64,000 bases of DNA from Erysipelotrichaceae bacterium (GTDB taxonomy: Bacteria > Bacillota_I > Bacilli_A > Erysipelotrichales > Erysipelotrichaceae): contig JAFRKA010000013.1 of the NCBI GenBank assembly GCA_017432005.1, positions 1-64,000 on the forward strand. The letters are read 5' to 3'. A program made the translations under genes and the position numbers. Below, one piece after another: positions 51,834-61,116 of this stretch; positions within the stretch are counted from its first letter, which is position 1, and each line of letters starts with the position of its first letter. Below the pieces are notes generated by a model, which saw only the letters and a list, made by a program, of their open reading frames with translations, did no database searches and was not told the DNA's origin.

Positions 51834-53204
51834 TTACTCCTGTTTCCTTACATAATCCGCAACGATCATGCCGCTCTCCAGCTGCACACCGACCAGTCTG
51901 CGGATATCAACGACCGAATACTGGGTCATCTCTTCAACTTTCGCTGCCAGGATATCGAATTCCTTTTCCATCTGCGGAATGATCCTGTCAAGCATCTCTT
52001 CTTCAGCAGTTCCTTTGCGCTTGTCTCTTTCAAATTTTGCTCCGCGGATCAGTGAGCCCCATGAAAGCATCTTGTAGAACTGCGTAACGATCAGGTTGTC
52101 GAATTCTTCAGATACCTTGCACGGTTTCTGATTCTCCGGATTCTGACGCGCGAAATTCAGTTCGGTATCATAGTTCTTCTTGCGGTCATCGAGACTTCTT
52201 CCGATGATCTTGACGAAATCATTATCCGGACCGCAGAGATCACGGAACTGATCATAGTAATAAGCCAGCTTGTCAGATGTCTCGAGATTTTCCTTGAGAC
52301 CCTGTTCAACAGCCTGCAGACGCGGATAAGGAAGTTCACTGGTGTCTTCGATCTTCGGTGAATAGAAATAAGGCAGCTCGGCTACCAGACACATGGTCCC
52401 GTATTTCTTGGCATAGGAATCGGAACTGTCTCCGGCAAACATCATTTCCGCCGGATCGCCTTCACCGTACTGCTCCGCAAAATCATATTCCTCCGACATG
52501 GCGATCATCTTGTAGATGGCCTTGGAGAAAGCCGGAATGAAAGGAGCTTCCGGTTCACCCAGATGCAGAGGCACTCTCTGCTTGGCAGCAGCTGCATACA
52601 GACTGTCATAGATCTCCGGTATGTCCCTGGTCAGATACCAGTAGGCTCCGCCAAAACCGGCATTGTGCAGCGAATACATGAAAGCCGGTTTCGTCTCATC
52701 GATGATCTTCATCAGGATCTGCGTCTCCGGGATCGGTGTATCCCACTTGTAGTTCTTGTAGTCGAACGGGAAAGTCCATTCCGGCTGCATCGAACCGATC
52801 GGACGATAGAAGTTGCGGGCATAGTTGCTGAGAGTGAAAGGACCCTTGAACCAGCCCTCGTTGTATCTTGTACCGTCGACATCGATACTCTTGATGATAT
52901 ACCAGGTATAATCGAATTCCTTGCGGAAATCATCATTCTCACACAGATATCTGGTAAAGTATTCCAGCATCATACAGCCCATCGGCTCATTCGGATGCGG
53001 ACAGCCGAACATGAAAGCGTTCTTCGATCCTTCGCCGATCTTCAGCGCATAGATCGGTTCCCCTTTGGTGGACTTTCCGGCTTCCCACATCTTTACCAGA
53101 TCAGGATAATCGGCAGCCAACTTTCTTGAACTCTCGTTCATTTCATCGACAGTCAGGAATACTTTATAATCAGGGATATTGTTCAGCAGATGTTCAAAAT
53201 TCAT
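51834..53204 (-). CDS. M14-family zinc carboxypeptidase
   Basis: 456 residues of the metallocarboxypeptidase family. The zinc motif is GCPHPNEPMG (HxxE) near residue 72, with a further histidine in YSLHNAGFGG near 179. No signal peptide is present, so it acts in the cytosol, probably on peptides brought in by the Opp transporter. It follows oppA after a hairpin (53217-53248). The C-terminal 150 residues are helical and unassigned. Confidence 0.87.
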   Translation of the reverse strand: MNFEHLLNNIPDYKVFLTVDEMNESSRKLAADYPDLVKMWEAGKSTKGEPIYALKIGEGSKNAFMFGCPHPNEPMGCMMLEYFTRYLCENDDFRKEFDYTWYIIKSIDVDGTRYNEGWFKGPFTLSNYARNFYRPIGSMQPEWTFPFDYKNYKWDTPIPETQILMKIIDETKPAFMYSLHNAGFGGAYWYLTRDIPEIYDSLYAAAAKQRVPLHLGEPEAPFIPAFSKAIYKMIAMSEEYDFAEQYGEGDPAEMMFAGDSSDSYAKKYGTMCLVAELPYFYSPKIEDTSELPYPRLQAVEQGLKENLETSDKLAYYYDQFRDLCGPDNDFVKIIGRSLDDRKKNYDTELNFARQNPENQKPCKVSEEFDNLIVTQFYKMLSWGSLIRGAKFERDKRKGTAEEEMLDRIIPQMEKEFDILAAKVEEMTQYSVVDIRRLVGVQLESGMIVADYVRKQE

Positions 53205-53216
53205 ATCAATCCTTTC

Positions 53217-53248
53217 TATAAAGGCAGAGAGAAACTCCCTGCCTTTAT
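53217..53248 (-). terminator. Hairpin between oppA and the M14 gene
   Basis: Minus strand AAAGGCAGGGAG, TTT, CTCTCTGCCTTT with one mismatch, then only a short TAT. It probably trims or attenuates transcription after oppA rather than fully stopping it. Confidence 0.6.
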
Positions 53249-53270
53249 CTGTTTAAAACCTTAGTTCAGC

Positions 53271-54842
53271 TTATCTGTCGAAGCTTACGTAAGTCATCTC
53301 ACTGAAGCCGGCGATTTCCATTGATCCGCCATCAGCAACAGGAACATACGGATGTCCGCTGATGCCTTTCTTTAACGGCTGATAATCATCATAAGCGACG
53401 ATCAGGATCATCGGCAGGTCTTCACGTAAGTGAACCTGGATCTCTTTCATTGCTTCGTTTCTTTCAGCATCAGTTGAAGCAGAAGCAGCCTTGACAGCTA
53501 AAGCATCGACTTCAGCGTTAGAGTAACGGGCAACGTTGACAGAACCGTTGGTCGTCCAACGACGGGTCGTACCGAGTACGTCCGGTCCTTCGAAACCGGC
53601 CAGAGCAGTGATCTCAAAGTTGTAGTCATCGAAACACTGAGTTACCCAGATATTGTAATCCAGAACATCCAGAGTTACCTTGATGCCCATCTTTTCCATG
53701 TTGTCGGCGATGACCTTGCAGAAATCATCGAAACCGCTCATGACAGTGAATGTGCATTCGAAGTAGTAACCGTCAGCGTTCTTGGTGTAGCCAGCTTCTT
53801 CAAGAAGAGCCTGTGCCTTTTCCAGGTCGTATTCAACTTCCTTGGCATCGTCATTCAGTGAATCAGTGAAGATATCAGGAATGAAGTAGTCGATCTTCGG
53901 TTTGTAACCGCCGGTCGCCTTCTGAGAAACATCTTCTCTGTCGACACCGTACATGACAGCTTCACGTACTTTCGGATCAGCGAACGGACCATCAGTGAGG
54001 TTGAAAGTGATGTACCAAGGAGATGGCCATCTCTGAACAACAGTCGTGTAGTGCTCTGTATCGGCCATGATGCCTTCCAGCTCAGTTGGCGGAACGATAG
54101 CACTTGAGATCTCATCGACTTCACCGTTTACCCATGCCTGGTACTGCGTGTTTGGATCCGGAATAGAAACATAGATCACGCGGTCGAGGATAGCTTTCTG
54201 ATCACCGTAGTAGTTGTCATCTCTGACGATACGGACATCAGTACCCTTGTTCCATTCTTCAAACTTGAACGGACCACAGGTAACAGGATTGTTGTTGAAG
54301 TCATCAGTCAGCCAGTCTTTGCCTTCCAGAACATGCTTAGGCAGAATGAACGTGCCATACCATGCCAGGTTGTAAAGGAATGAACCATCAGGATTATTCA
54401 GTTCGATAACGACTGTGTAATCATCCGGTGCAGTCATTGACTTGACATCAGCGAAGACGCTTGCGAACTCATAGTTCTTGTCAACGATCTCGTTGAAAGT
54501 GTAGAGTACGTCAGCAGAAGTGACTTTTTCACCATCAGTCCAGACAGCATCGTCCTGGAGATGGAAAGTGTAAGTCAAAGCGTCATCAGTCAGATCATAG
54601 CTGTAAGCCAGATCAGGTGCAGCTGTAAAAGCGTTAGTCAGCTTGTACAGACGCGGGAACAGGTTCTGAACGATCGGATAGTTATAGTCATCACCGATTG
54701 CATTAGGGTTCAGAGTTGCAGGTTCGCCATCCTGTGCATAAACATAGGTTCCACCACCTTCACCGTTGTTGGAGCCGCCTCCATTGGAGCAGCCGGTGAG
54801 GATGAAAAGCACAGTAAGCAGAACAACTAATAATTTTTTCAT
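53271..54842 (-). CDS. oppA: Oligopeptide ABC transporter substrate-binding lipoprotein
   Basis: 523 residues of the SBP family 5 (OppA/DppA). The lipobox FILTGC (lipidated C18) is followed by a Gly/Asn-rich linker and then the DPP-type fold with ADVLYTFNEIVD and VREAVMYGVDREDV. It captures peptides outside the cell and delivers them to OppBCDF. AAAGGAGG is strong, and its ATG shares one base with the oppF stop, so expression can exceed the upstream genes. Specificity cannot be read. Confidence 0.93.
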   Translation of the reverse strand: MKKLLVVLLTVLFILTGCSNGGGSNNGEGGGTYVYAQDGEPATLNPNAIGDDYNYPIVQNLFPRLYKLTNAFTAAPDLAYSYDLTDDALTYTFHLQDDAVWTDGEKVTSADVLYTFNEIVDKNYEFASVFADVKSMTAPDDYTVVIELNNPDGSFLYNLAWYGTFILPKHVLEGKDWLTDDFNNNPVTCGPFKFEEWNKGTDVRIVRDDNYYGDQKAILDRVIYVSIPDPNTQYQAWVNGEVDEISSAIVPPTELEGIMADTEHYTTVVQRWPSPWYITFNLTDGPFADPKVREAVMYGVDREDVSQKATGGYKPKIDYFIPDIFTDSLNDDAKEVEYDLEKAQALLEEAGYTKNADGYYFECTFTVMSGFDDFCKVIADNMEKMGIKVTLDVLDYNIWVTQCFDDYNFEITALAGFEGPDVLGTTRRWTTNGSVNVARYSNAEVDALAVKAASASTDAERNEAMKEIQVHLREDLPMILIVAYDDYQPLKKGISGHPYVPVADGGSMEIAGFSEMTYVSFDR

Positions 54843-55876
54843 TACTTTCCTCCTTTTTTTATGTCAACACCTTGATCGGTGTTTACATCATCGCCATACA
54901 GGAAGCAGGATACTTTCCTGTTTCCTCCAACATCCGTATAGGCCGGATATTGTTTGAAACACTTCTCGCATGCATGTCTGCATCGCGGAGCGAAGTAGCA
55001 GCCCGGGCCGGTATCGATCGGCGTAGGCGGTTCGCCCTCCAGGATGATCACATCCTTCTTTACTCGCGGGTCGACATCCGGTGAATTGGATATCAGAGCC
55101 TGAGTATACGGATGCTTAGGATCATGCAGGATATCATCAGTCTCGCCGATCTCGACGACACGTCCGAGATACATGACGGCAACTTTGTCAGAGATGTATC
55201 TGGTCGTTGCGATATCGTGAGAGATGAAGACCATGGAACTGCCGTGTTTCCTGACCAGATCCGTCAGCATATTGATGATATCTGCTCTGACAGATACGTC
55301 CAGCATGGATACCGGTTCATCAGCTACCAGGAATTCCGGATTCAGCAGCATGCTTCTCAGGATCGAGATACGCTGCAGCTGTCCACCTGACAACTCGAAC
55401 GGATAACGGTCAAGATAGTCTTCAGCCGGGATGATACCGGCATCTTCCAGCAGTTTCTTGCAGATCTCAAGTCTTTCCTCATCATTGTTTCCGATCCCGT
55501 GAAGTTTCGTCGCGCCCATCAGGATCTTTCTGATGGTGAAACGCGGATCGAACGTATCGAACGGGTTCTGGAAGACGATCTGACATTTCTTGCGGAATGC
55601 CAGCGGATCACGCTTCAGCAGTTCGGATGTCGATTCATCTTCGATGAAGACATCGCCGGAAGTCGGATCTTCCAGTCTGACCAGCAGTCGGCCCAGCGTG
55701 GATTTACCGCAACCGGATTCACCGATGACGCCGATGATCTCGCCTTTCTTGAGTTCAAAACTGACACCGTCTACGGCCTTGACGACTTTGTTATGTTCGG
55801 TCTTGCCGTCTTTATTGACGACGGTTTTCTGTATGTAGTATTTATAGAGATTATCGATCCTGATGAATTCACTCAT
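54842..55876 (-). CDS. oppF: Oligopeptide ABC transporter ATPase OppF
   Basis: About 344 residues. Walker A is [12 protein letters not shown] near residue 50, the ABC signature is [11 protein letters not shown], Walker B is [13 protein letters not shown], and a cysteine-rich OppF tail ([14 protein letters not shown]) can bind an iron-sulfur cluster. ATG 55876 has AGGAGG 8 bases upstream and overlaps oppD by 8 bases. It energises peptide import with OppD. Confidence 0.95.
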   Translation of the reverse strand: MSEFIRIDNLYKYYIQKTVVNKDGKTEHNKVVKAVDGVSFELKKGEIIGVIGESGCGKSTLGRLLVRLEDPTSGDVFIEDESTSELLKRDPLAFRKKCQIVFQNPFDTFDPRFTIRKILMGATKLHGIGNNDEERLEICKKLLEDAGIIPAEDYLDRYPFELSGGQLQRISILRSMLLNPEFLVADEPVSMLDVSVRADIINMLTDLVRKHGSSMVFISHDIATTRYISDKVAVMYLGRVVEIGETDDILHDPKHPYTQALISNSPDVDPRVKKDVIILEGEPPTPIDTGPGCYFAPRCRHACEKCFKQYPAYTDVGGNRKVSCFLYGDDVNTDQGVDIKKGGK

Positions 55877-56840
55877 TGCTTGTACCTCCTGATTGGAAGC
55901 AGGCAACTTCCCAGTTATCGCCGTATTTCTTCAACTGCGGTATCTCTTTGTGACATCTTTCAGTCGCAAACGGACATCTAGGCGCAAAGACGCAGCCCGT
56001 CGGATAGATCGACATGTCAGGCAGATTACCTTCAATGCCCTTCAGATTCTTTCTCTCACCGGTAAATGACGGGAAGGAACTCATCAGACCTTTGGTATAA
56101 GGATGCTGAGGATTGACCAGGACATCATTGACCAGACCCTGTTCCATGATCCTGCCGGCATACATGACGACGACCTTCTTGCAGGTGGATGCTACGACGG
56201 ACATATCATGAGTGATCATGATCCTGGCGATGTTCATGTTCTTCTCCAGATCGATGATCTCGTTCAAGATCTGGGTCTGCGTAACGACATCGAGCGCGGT
56301 CGTTGCTTCATCCATGATCAGCAGTTTAGGTTCAAAGATCAGCGAAAGCGCGATCGCTACACGCTGCATCATGCCGCCTGAGAGTTCATGCGGATATGAC
56401 ATATATACTCTTTCAGGAAGATTGACCATCTTGAGCAGACTGTAGATCTTGTCCTGAATGACTTTCTTGTCTTCGTTCGGATAGTGGACTCTGTAGATGT
56501 CCTCCATCTGATAACCGATACGATGGACCGGTGAAAGAGCGTTCATCGACTTCTGGAAGACGACGGACATCTTCATCCAGCGCACTTCCTGCAGATGCTT
56601 CGTATCCATGGCGAGGATATCTTCACCTTCCAGCAGAGCTTCTCCTGAAGTCTCGATGATATTCTCCGGCAGCAGTCTCAGGATGCCCATGGCCAGAGTC
56701 GATTTTCCGGAACCGGATTCACCGACGATACCGACTGAATCCTGTTCATCGACATTCATCGAAACATCCTGGACGGCGTAGACAGTCTTGTCATTGGTAT
56801 GATAATTGATGCTGACATTTTTTATTTCCAGTAAACTCAT
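55869..56840 (-). CDS. oppD: Oligopeptide ABC transporter ATPase OppD
   Basis: 323 residues. Walker A is GIVGESGSGKST, the ABC signature LSGGMMQRVAIAL, Walker B LLIMDEATTALD. The C-terminal oligopeptide-transporter domain contains CVFAPRCPFATERC. It is third in oppBCDFA, 11 bases after oppC, and is the usual partner ATPase of OppF. Confidence 0.95.
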   Translation of the reverse strand: MSLLEIKNVSINYHTNDKTVYAVQDVSMNVDEQDSVGIVGESGSGKSTLAMGILRLLPENIIETSGEALLEGEDILAMDTKHLQEVRWMKMSVVFQKSMNALSPVHRIGYQMEDIYRVHYPNEDKKVIQDKIYSLLKMVNLPERVYMSYPHELSGGMMQRVAIALSLIFEPKLLIMDEATTALDVVTQTQILNEIIDLEKNMNIARIMITHDMSVVASTCKKVVVMYAGRIMEQGLVNDVLVNPQHPYTKGLMSSFPSFTGERKNLKGIEGNLPDMSIYPTGCVFAPRCPFATERCHKEIPQLKKYGDNWEVACFQSGGTSNE

Positions 56841-56851
56841 ATCATCATCTC

Positions 56852-57706
56852 CTATTTATTGGCGTCCATCTTAGGACTCAGTACGCGGTTAAGGCCTTCA
56901 CCGAGCAGGAAGAAAGTCAGCACGGTAAAGATCGTCATCAGACCCGGGAAGGTACAGATCCACCAGCACTTCGGCAGATAGCTCTTGCCGGCCGTGATGA
57001 TCTGACCCCAGCTGATGACATTAGGGTCACCCAGACCGAGGAACGAAAGACCGGCCTCCGTCAGGATGGCACCGGAAATATTCATCGTCGTATTGGCTAT
57101 GATCGGGAAAATACCGTTTGGCAGAACATGTCTCACCAGAATGGAGAACTTGCTTTCACCCATTGCGAACGAGCTCTGAATGAAAGTCCTCTCTCTGATC
57201 GCTTTGGCCTGTGCTCTCATAAGTCGGGCATTGCCGACCCAGGAAGTAAGACCGATGACGATCATGACGTTCATCATCGAAGAACCGAAAGTCGCGATGA
57301 TCAGCAGGATCAGGAAGAAATCCGGAAGCATCAGGAAGACGTTCATGATCTCGTTGAGGACCTGATCGATCCAGCCGCCATAGAAACCGGCGATACCGCC
57401 AAGGGTAACACCGATGATCGCGGAGATCATGGCAGCGATGAAACCGATCTTGAGAGAAGTGGAACAGCCATACAGGATCTGGGAAAGGATATCATGACCC
57501 AGATTGTCGGTACCTAAAGGATATTTGGCACAAGGTGCCATCAGCGTATCATCATTCAGACGGTACGGATTGTATGGTGCAAACAGCGGTCCGAAAAACG
57601 CAATGAAAAGCAGGATGACCAGAAAGATCAGCCCGATCTTCAGCTGCGTATTGTTTTTGATGACGTTCAGTATTTTTGCAGGATCTATCTTTCTTTTCTT
57701 TTTCAT
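56852..57706 (-). CDS. oppC: Oligopeptide ABC transporter permease OppC
   Basis: 284 residues, six membrane segments, with the N-terminal OppC leader region (HPYGTDNLGHDILSQ-type motif: YPLGTDNLGHDILSQI near residue 68). The EAA loop is EAGLSFLGLGDPNVISWG. It forms the channel with OppB. The start at 57706 lies 9 bases after oppB. Confidence 0.94.
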   Translation of the reverse strand: MKKKRKIDPAKILNVIKNNTQLKIGLIFLVILLFIAFFGPLFAPYNPYRLNDDTLMAPCAKYPLGTDNLGHDILSQILYGCSTSLKIGFIAAMISAIIGVTLGGIAGFYGGWIDQVLNEIMNVFLMLPDFFLILLIIATFGSSMMNVMIVIGLTSWVGNARLMRAQAKAIRERTFIQSSFAMGESKFSILVRHVLPNGIFPIIANTTMNISGAILTEAGLSFLGLGDPNVISWGQIITAGKSYLPKCWWICTFPGLMTIFTVLTFFLLGEGLNRVLSPKMDANK

Positions 57707-57715
57707 GATATACCT

Positions 57716-58681
57716 CTATTCAATTCTGATACGCGGATCGATCCACGCATAAACGACATCGACGACGATGGTCATCACCGCGACAGAAATGGAAAGCAGC
57801 AGATAGATCGCACTCAAAGTCGGATAGTCACGCTTGGTGATCGAATCCAGCATCAGCCTTCCCATGCCCGGCCAGGCAAATACGATCTCGATCATCGCTA
57901 CACCGGTGATCATATAAGCCAGGGTAATACCGAAGACCGTCACGGTCGGAATGATCGCATTGCGCATGACATATTTAAAGAAGATCTTCTGTTCACTCAT
58001 GCCTGTTGCACGCAGCGTCATGATGAAATCCTCAGACATCGTCTGCAGGATGGAAGATCTTGCGATACGGAAATAATATGGGATATCGATGAGTACCAGT
58101 GTCGTCACCGGCAGGACCATGTGATAAGCTACATCAAGCACATGAGCCATGCCTGTATAGTTCTGACGGACATTGTACATACCGTAAGTCGGGAACCATT
58201 TTAAGATCGACGCAAAAAGCAGGATCATCATCAGACCCAGCCAGAAGCTTGGTGTCGAATCGAAGAAATAAGAGATCGAGCACATGAACATGTCGAATTT
58301 GCTGCCCTTCTTCCTCGCCGCGATGATGCCGAGTGCCGTTCCGATCAGCAGACCAAGAAAAGCACCGGTAAAGGCTATCAGTAAAGTCGGAACGATCCTG
58401 GATCTGATCAGTTCCCAGACGGTCAGACTCGATACATATGAATAACCGAAATCACCGTGCAGCAGCTGCTTGAAATAGATCCAGAACTGTTCCAGCAGCG
58501 GTTTATCCAGACCGAAACGTTCGCGCAGTGCCGCAATCGTTTCCGGACTCGGATTATCCTTGCCGGCCAAAAGTCTTGTCGGATCGCCCGGAGCCAGTCT
58601 GATGATCACAAAGTTGAACAGTACGGAGAACAGAACGACAAGCGCTCCTGAACCCAGTCTTTTCAGAATATACTTTCTCAT
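57716..58681 (-). CDS. oppB: Oligopeptide ABC transporter permease OppB
   Basis: 321 residues, six membrane segments. The N terminus matches OppB (LKRLGSGALVVLFSV), with APGDPTR and the EAA loop region MIEIVFAWPGMGRLML. It is first in the oppBCDFA-M14-hydrolase operon. GAGG precedes ATG 58681 and a good promoter lies at 58710-58738. Confidence 0.94.
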   Translation of the reverse strand: MRKYILKRLGSGALVVLFSVLFNFVIIRLAPGDPTRLLAGKDNPSPETIAALRERFGLDKPLLEQFWIYFKQLLHGDFGYSYVSSLTVWELIRSRIVPTLLIAFTGAFLGLLIGTALGIIAARKKGSKFDMFMCSISYFFDSTPSFWLGLMMILLFASILKWFPTYGMYNVRQNYTGMAHVLDVAYHMVLPVTTLVLIDIPYYFRIARSSILQTMSEDFIMTLRATGMSEQKIFFKYVMRNAIIPTVTVFGITLAYMITGVAMIEIVFAWPGMGRLMLDSITKRDYPTLSAIYLLLSISVAVMTIVVDVVYAWIDPRIRIE

Positions 58682-58709
58682 CTCTTCTTTCCTCTTAAAA
58701 GATATCTAA

Positions 58710-58738
58710 ATTGTAACAGAAGGTTCTATGTCATTCAA
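58710..58738 (-). promoter_or_regulatory. Promoter of the opp operon
   Basis: TTGAAT (58733-58738), a 17-base spacer and TACAAT (58710-58715) on the minus strand. Confidence 0.78.
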
Positions 58739-58778
58739 GGAAGTTTTTCATTTATTTTCTGAAAATTTTTTCATAGTG

Positions 58779-58812
58779 TATAATTATCATGAAATAAAAC
58801 GGAGGTAAAAAC
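58779..58812 (+). promoter_or_regulatory. -10 box and ribosome binding site of the amidohydrolase operon
   Basis: TATAAT at 58779-58784 and GGAGG at 58801-58805 before ATG 58814. A TTTTC-T-GAAAA palindrome lies at about 58755-58765, near where the -35 should be. Confidence 0.6.
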
Positions 58813-58813
58813 A

Positions 58814-59968
58814 ATGCTCATAAAGAACGGACGTATACACGACGGCAAAGGCAAGATCTTTGAAAGTGATATACGTATAGAAAAAGGAAAGATCCTTAAA
58901 ATAGGTAAAGACCTCAAAGCAGGCAAAAATGAAGAAGTCGTAAATGCCAAGGGACTGGAAGTTTTCCCGGGCTTCATTCAGACTCTTTCAAGCTGGGGCA
59001 TCAACGGTTCGGCTACCGAGATCAGACCATCTTCGGATGACAACGACGAACTCTCGGATCCGATCACTCCGCAGCTGAATGTCAAATACGCCTTCAACGG
59101 CAGAGCCGCGACCGTACAGCAGCTCGGCGCCTTCGGCCTGACGACGATCGGTGTCACTCCGACCGACAACAACCTCTTCGGCGGCACGATGGCCGTCTTT
59201 GAGGTGGACGGGCTCAATCCTTTCGAGATGCTGATAAAAGATGAGATCGGCATGAAAGCCTCCGTCAGAAAGAATGTCAAGATGATCTACGGCAAGCGCA
59301 ACGCCGCTCCGCAGACCAAGATGTGGCTCTTCGAACAGTTAGGTGAACAGTTCCGCAAGGCTTCTGAATACAAGATCGAAAAAGGCAAAGAAAGAGACAT
59401 GAAGATGGAAGCCCTGCAGAAAGTCCTGAAGAAAAAAATGCCGCTCTTCCTCTCTGTCGATACGAAGCAGGATGCCCTCCATGCCCTGGAGATCCTGAAA
59501 CCGTACAGAATAAAACTTGTCTTATGTAACGGATATGAGATCGATGAGAATGCCAAGTGGCTACTGGATAAAAAGATCCCGCTGGTCGTACGTTCCAATG
59601 CCATGACGATGGATGAGACGGCTATGAAGCTCGATCTCAAAGGCATCGCTGCCTTGAGTGAGAAAGGACTGAAAGTCGCCCTGTCCGGTGTCGACAGTCA
59701 CTGGCAGATCAGAGAAGACGTACTGTGGCTGGGCATCAATATGATGCGCATCCTGAAAGATGAAAAGAAAGTCCTGCCGATGATGACATCGATCCCGGCC
59801 GAGATCCTATCAGTTTCCGATGTGACCGGTTCGATCGAAGAAGGCAAACGGGCCGATATCGTCTTATGGAAAAACAATCCGCTGGAATCATACCAGGCCG
59901 AGATAATCACGACCTATATGGGCGGCAAAGCCATCTACAGGAAGGGAGATGAATTAAGATGTATGTGA
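58814..59968 (+). CDS. Amidohydrolase-superfamily protein lacking metal ligands
   Basis: 384 residues with the composite small beta-domain (1-55) and TIM-barrel layout of imidazolonepropionase/dihydroorotase-type amidohydrolases. The N-terminal metal motif, normally PGxxDxHxH, reads FPGFIQTLSSWG, and the later histidines are also lost (VDTKQDAL, VLCNGYE). It should not hydrolyse substrate itself. The next gene encodes an intact paralogue and overlaps it by 10 bases, so the two may form a heteromer. It has a leader with GGAGG. Confidence 0.82.
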   Translation: MLIKNGRIHDGKGKIFESDIRIEKGKILKIGKDLKAGKNEEVVNAKGLEVFPGFIQTLSSWGINGSATEIRPSSDDNDELSDPITPQLNVKYAFNGRAATVQQLGAFGLTTIGVTPTDNNLFGGTMAVFEVDGLNPFEMLIKDEIGMKASVRKNVKMIYGKRNAAPQTKMWLFEQLGEQFRKASEYKIEKGKERDMKMEALQKVLKKKMPLFLSVDTKQDALHALEILKPYRIKLVLCNGYEIDENAKWLLDKKIPLVVRSNAMTMDETAMKLDLKGIAALSEKGLKVALSGVDSHWQIREDVLWLGINMMRILKDEKKVLPMMTSIPAEILSVSDVTGSIEEGKRADIVLWKNNPLESYQAEIITTYMGGKAIYRKGDELRCM

Positions 59969-61116
59969 TCAGAAATGCGACCGTCTATTCGATGGAAGAT
60001 GATAAAGCACGCAACGCTGATATCCTTGTCAATGATAAAGGCAAGATCGAAAAGATCGCCAGAAACATAAATGTCAAAAACGCCGAAGTGATCGAAGCTT
60101 CAGGCAAAGTCGTCATACCGGGCTTCGTGGATGCCCATTCCCATATCGGCGGTGTCTGGATGGAAGATGAAGACCTCAATGAGTGCTCCAATCCTTGCAC
60201 TCCGGAGATGGATTCCTACTACGGAATCGATCCCAAAGACAAGATGTTCAATATTGCCATCAGAAACGGCATCACGACGAGCTGTCTGATCCCCGGAAGC
60301 GGTAACGTCATCGGTGGCTGGGGCATCGTCCTCAAGTCGAATGAAGGATCGATCGATGAAAGACTGCTCTTACATCCGGCGTGTCTGAAAGCAGCGACCG
60401 GCATCAACCCCAAAGGTGTCTATTCACCGCGTACGCAGTTACCGATGACCCGGATGGGCATCGCCTTCATCCTGAGAGATTATCTGCGCAAGGTGCAGGA
60501 ATATAAAGAAAAGAAAGAAAAAGCCAAAGGCGATAAAAAGAAGATGCCGCCGTACGATCTCGGACTCGAACACGGCATTCCGGTACTGGAAAAGAAGATC
60601 CCGCTGAAAGTCCATACCTACATGCATGATATGGTGACAGTCGTCGAGATCGCCAGAGAATTCGATATCTATGTGACGATCGATCACGCCCAGGGCGCTT
60701 CAGATTACTATGATGTACTGAAAGACAGACATGTCAAAGGTGTCATCTTCGGACCGATTTCATCCGGACTCTTCCCGGGGGAAGGCGGCAAGATCGACTA
60801 TGAGTGCTGCAAGGGCCTCGATGACCGCGGCATTAAGGTCACCGTCATGACTGACGGTCCGGTAACTCCGGAGAACCTGTTAATCTGCCAGATGGGCGAA
60901 GCGGTCAGAAGAGGTATGGATCCGGTCAGGGCTTTAGGCATGATCACCAGAAATGCCGCGAAGATCCTGATGGTCGATGACAGGGTCGGCACTCTTAAAG
61001 AAGGAAAAGATGCTGACCTGCTGATCTTTGAAGCATTGCCGACACTTGATGTCAGAGCCAACCTGCTGCTGACGATGATCAATGGAAAGGTAGTATATAA
61101 GAAAGATGAAATATAA
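59959..61116 (+). CDS. Amidohydrolase (intact active site)
   Basis: 385 residues. Metal ligands are present: HxH in IPGFVDAHSHIGG near residue 55-61, a further histidine in KVHTYMHDMV near 217, one in TIDHAQG near 240, and the catalytic aspartate in VMTDGPVTP near 295. The beta-sandwich surrounds the barrel. It probably cleaves a C-N bond in a peptide-derived or cyclic amide. It is paired with the degenerate paralogue upstream and overlaps the oligopeptidase gene by 11 bases. Confidence 0.88.
   Translation: MYVIRNATVYSMEDDKARNADILVNDKGKIEKIARNINVKNAEVIEASGKVVIPGFVDAHSHIGGVWMEDEDLNECSNPCTPEMDSYYGIDPKDKMFNIAIRNGITTSCLIPGSGNVIGGWGIVLKSNEGSIDERLLLHPACLKAATGINPKGVYSPRTQLPMTRMGIAFILRDYLRKVQEYKEKKEKAKGDKKKMPPYDLGLEHGIPVLEKKIPLKVHTYMHDMVTVVEIAREFDIYVTIDHAQGASDYYDVLKDRHVKGVIFGPISSGLFPGEGGKIDYECCKGLDDRGIKVTVMTDGPVTPENLLICQMGEAVRRGMDPVRALGMITRNAAKILMVDDRVGTLKEGKDADLLIFEALPTLDVRANLLLTMINGKVVYKKDEI

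Noticed and set aside
55499..55981. A 160-codon open frame on the plus strand
   Set aside because: It is antisense to oppF/oppD, whose motifs are intact; no ribosome binding site.
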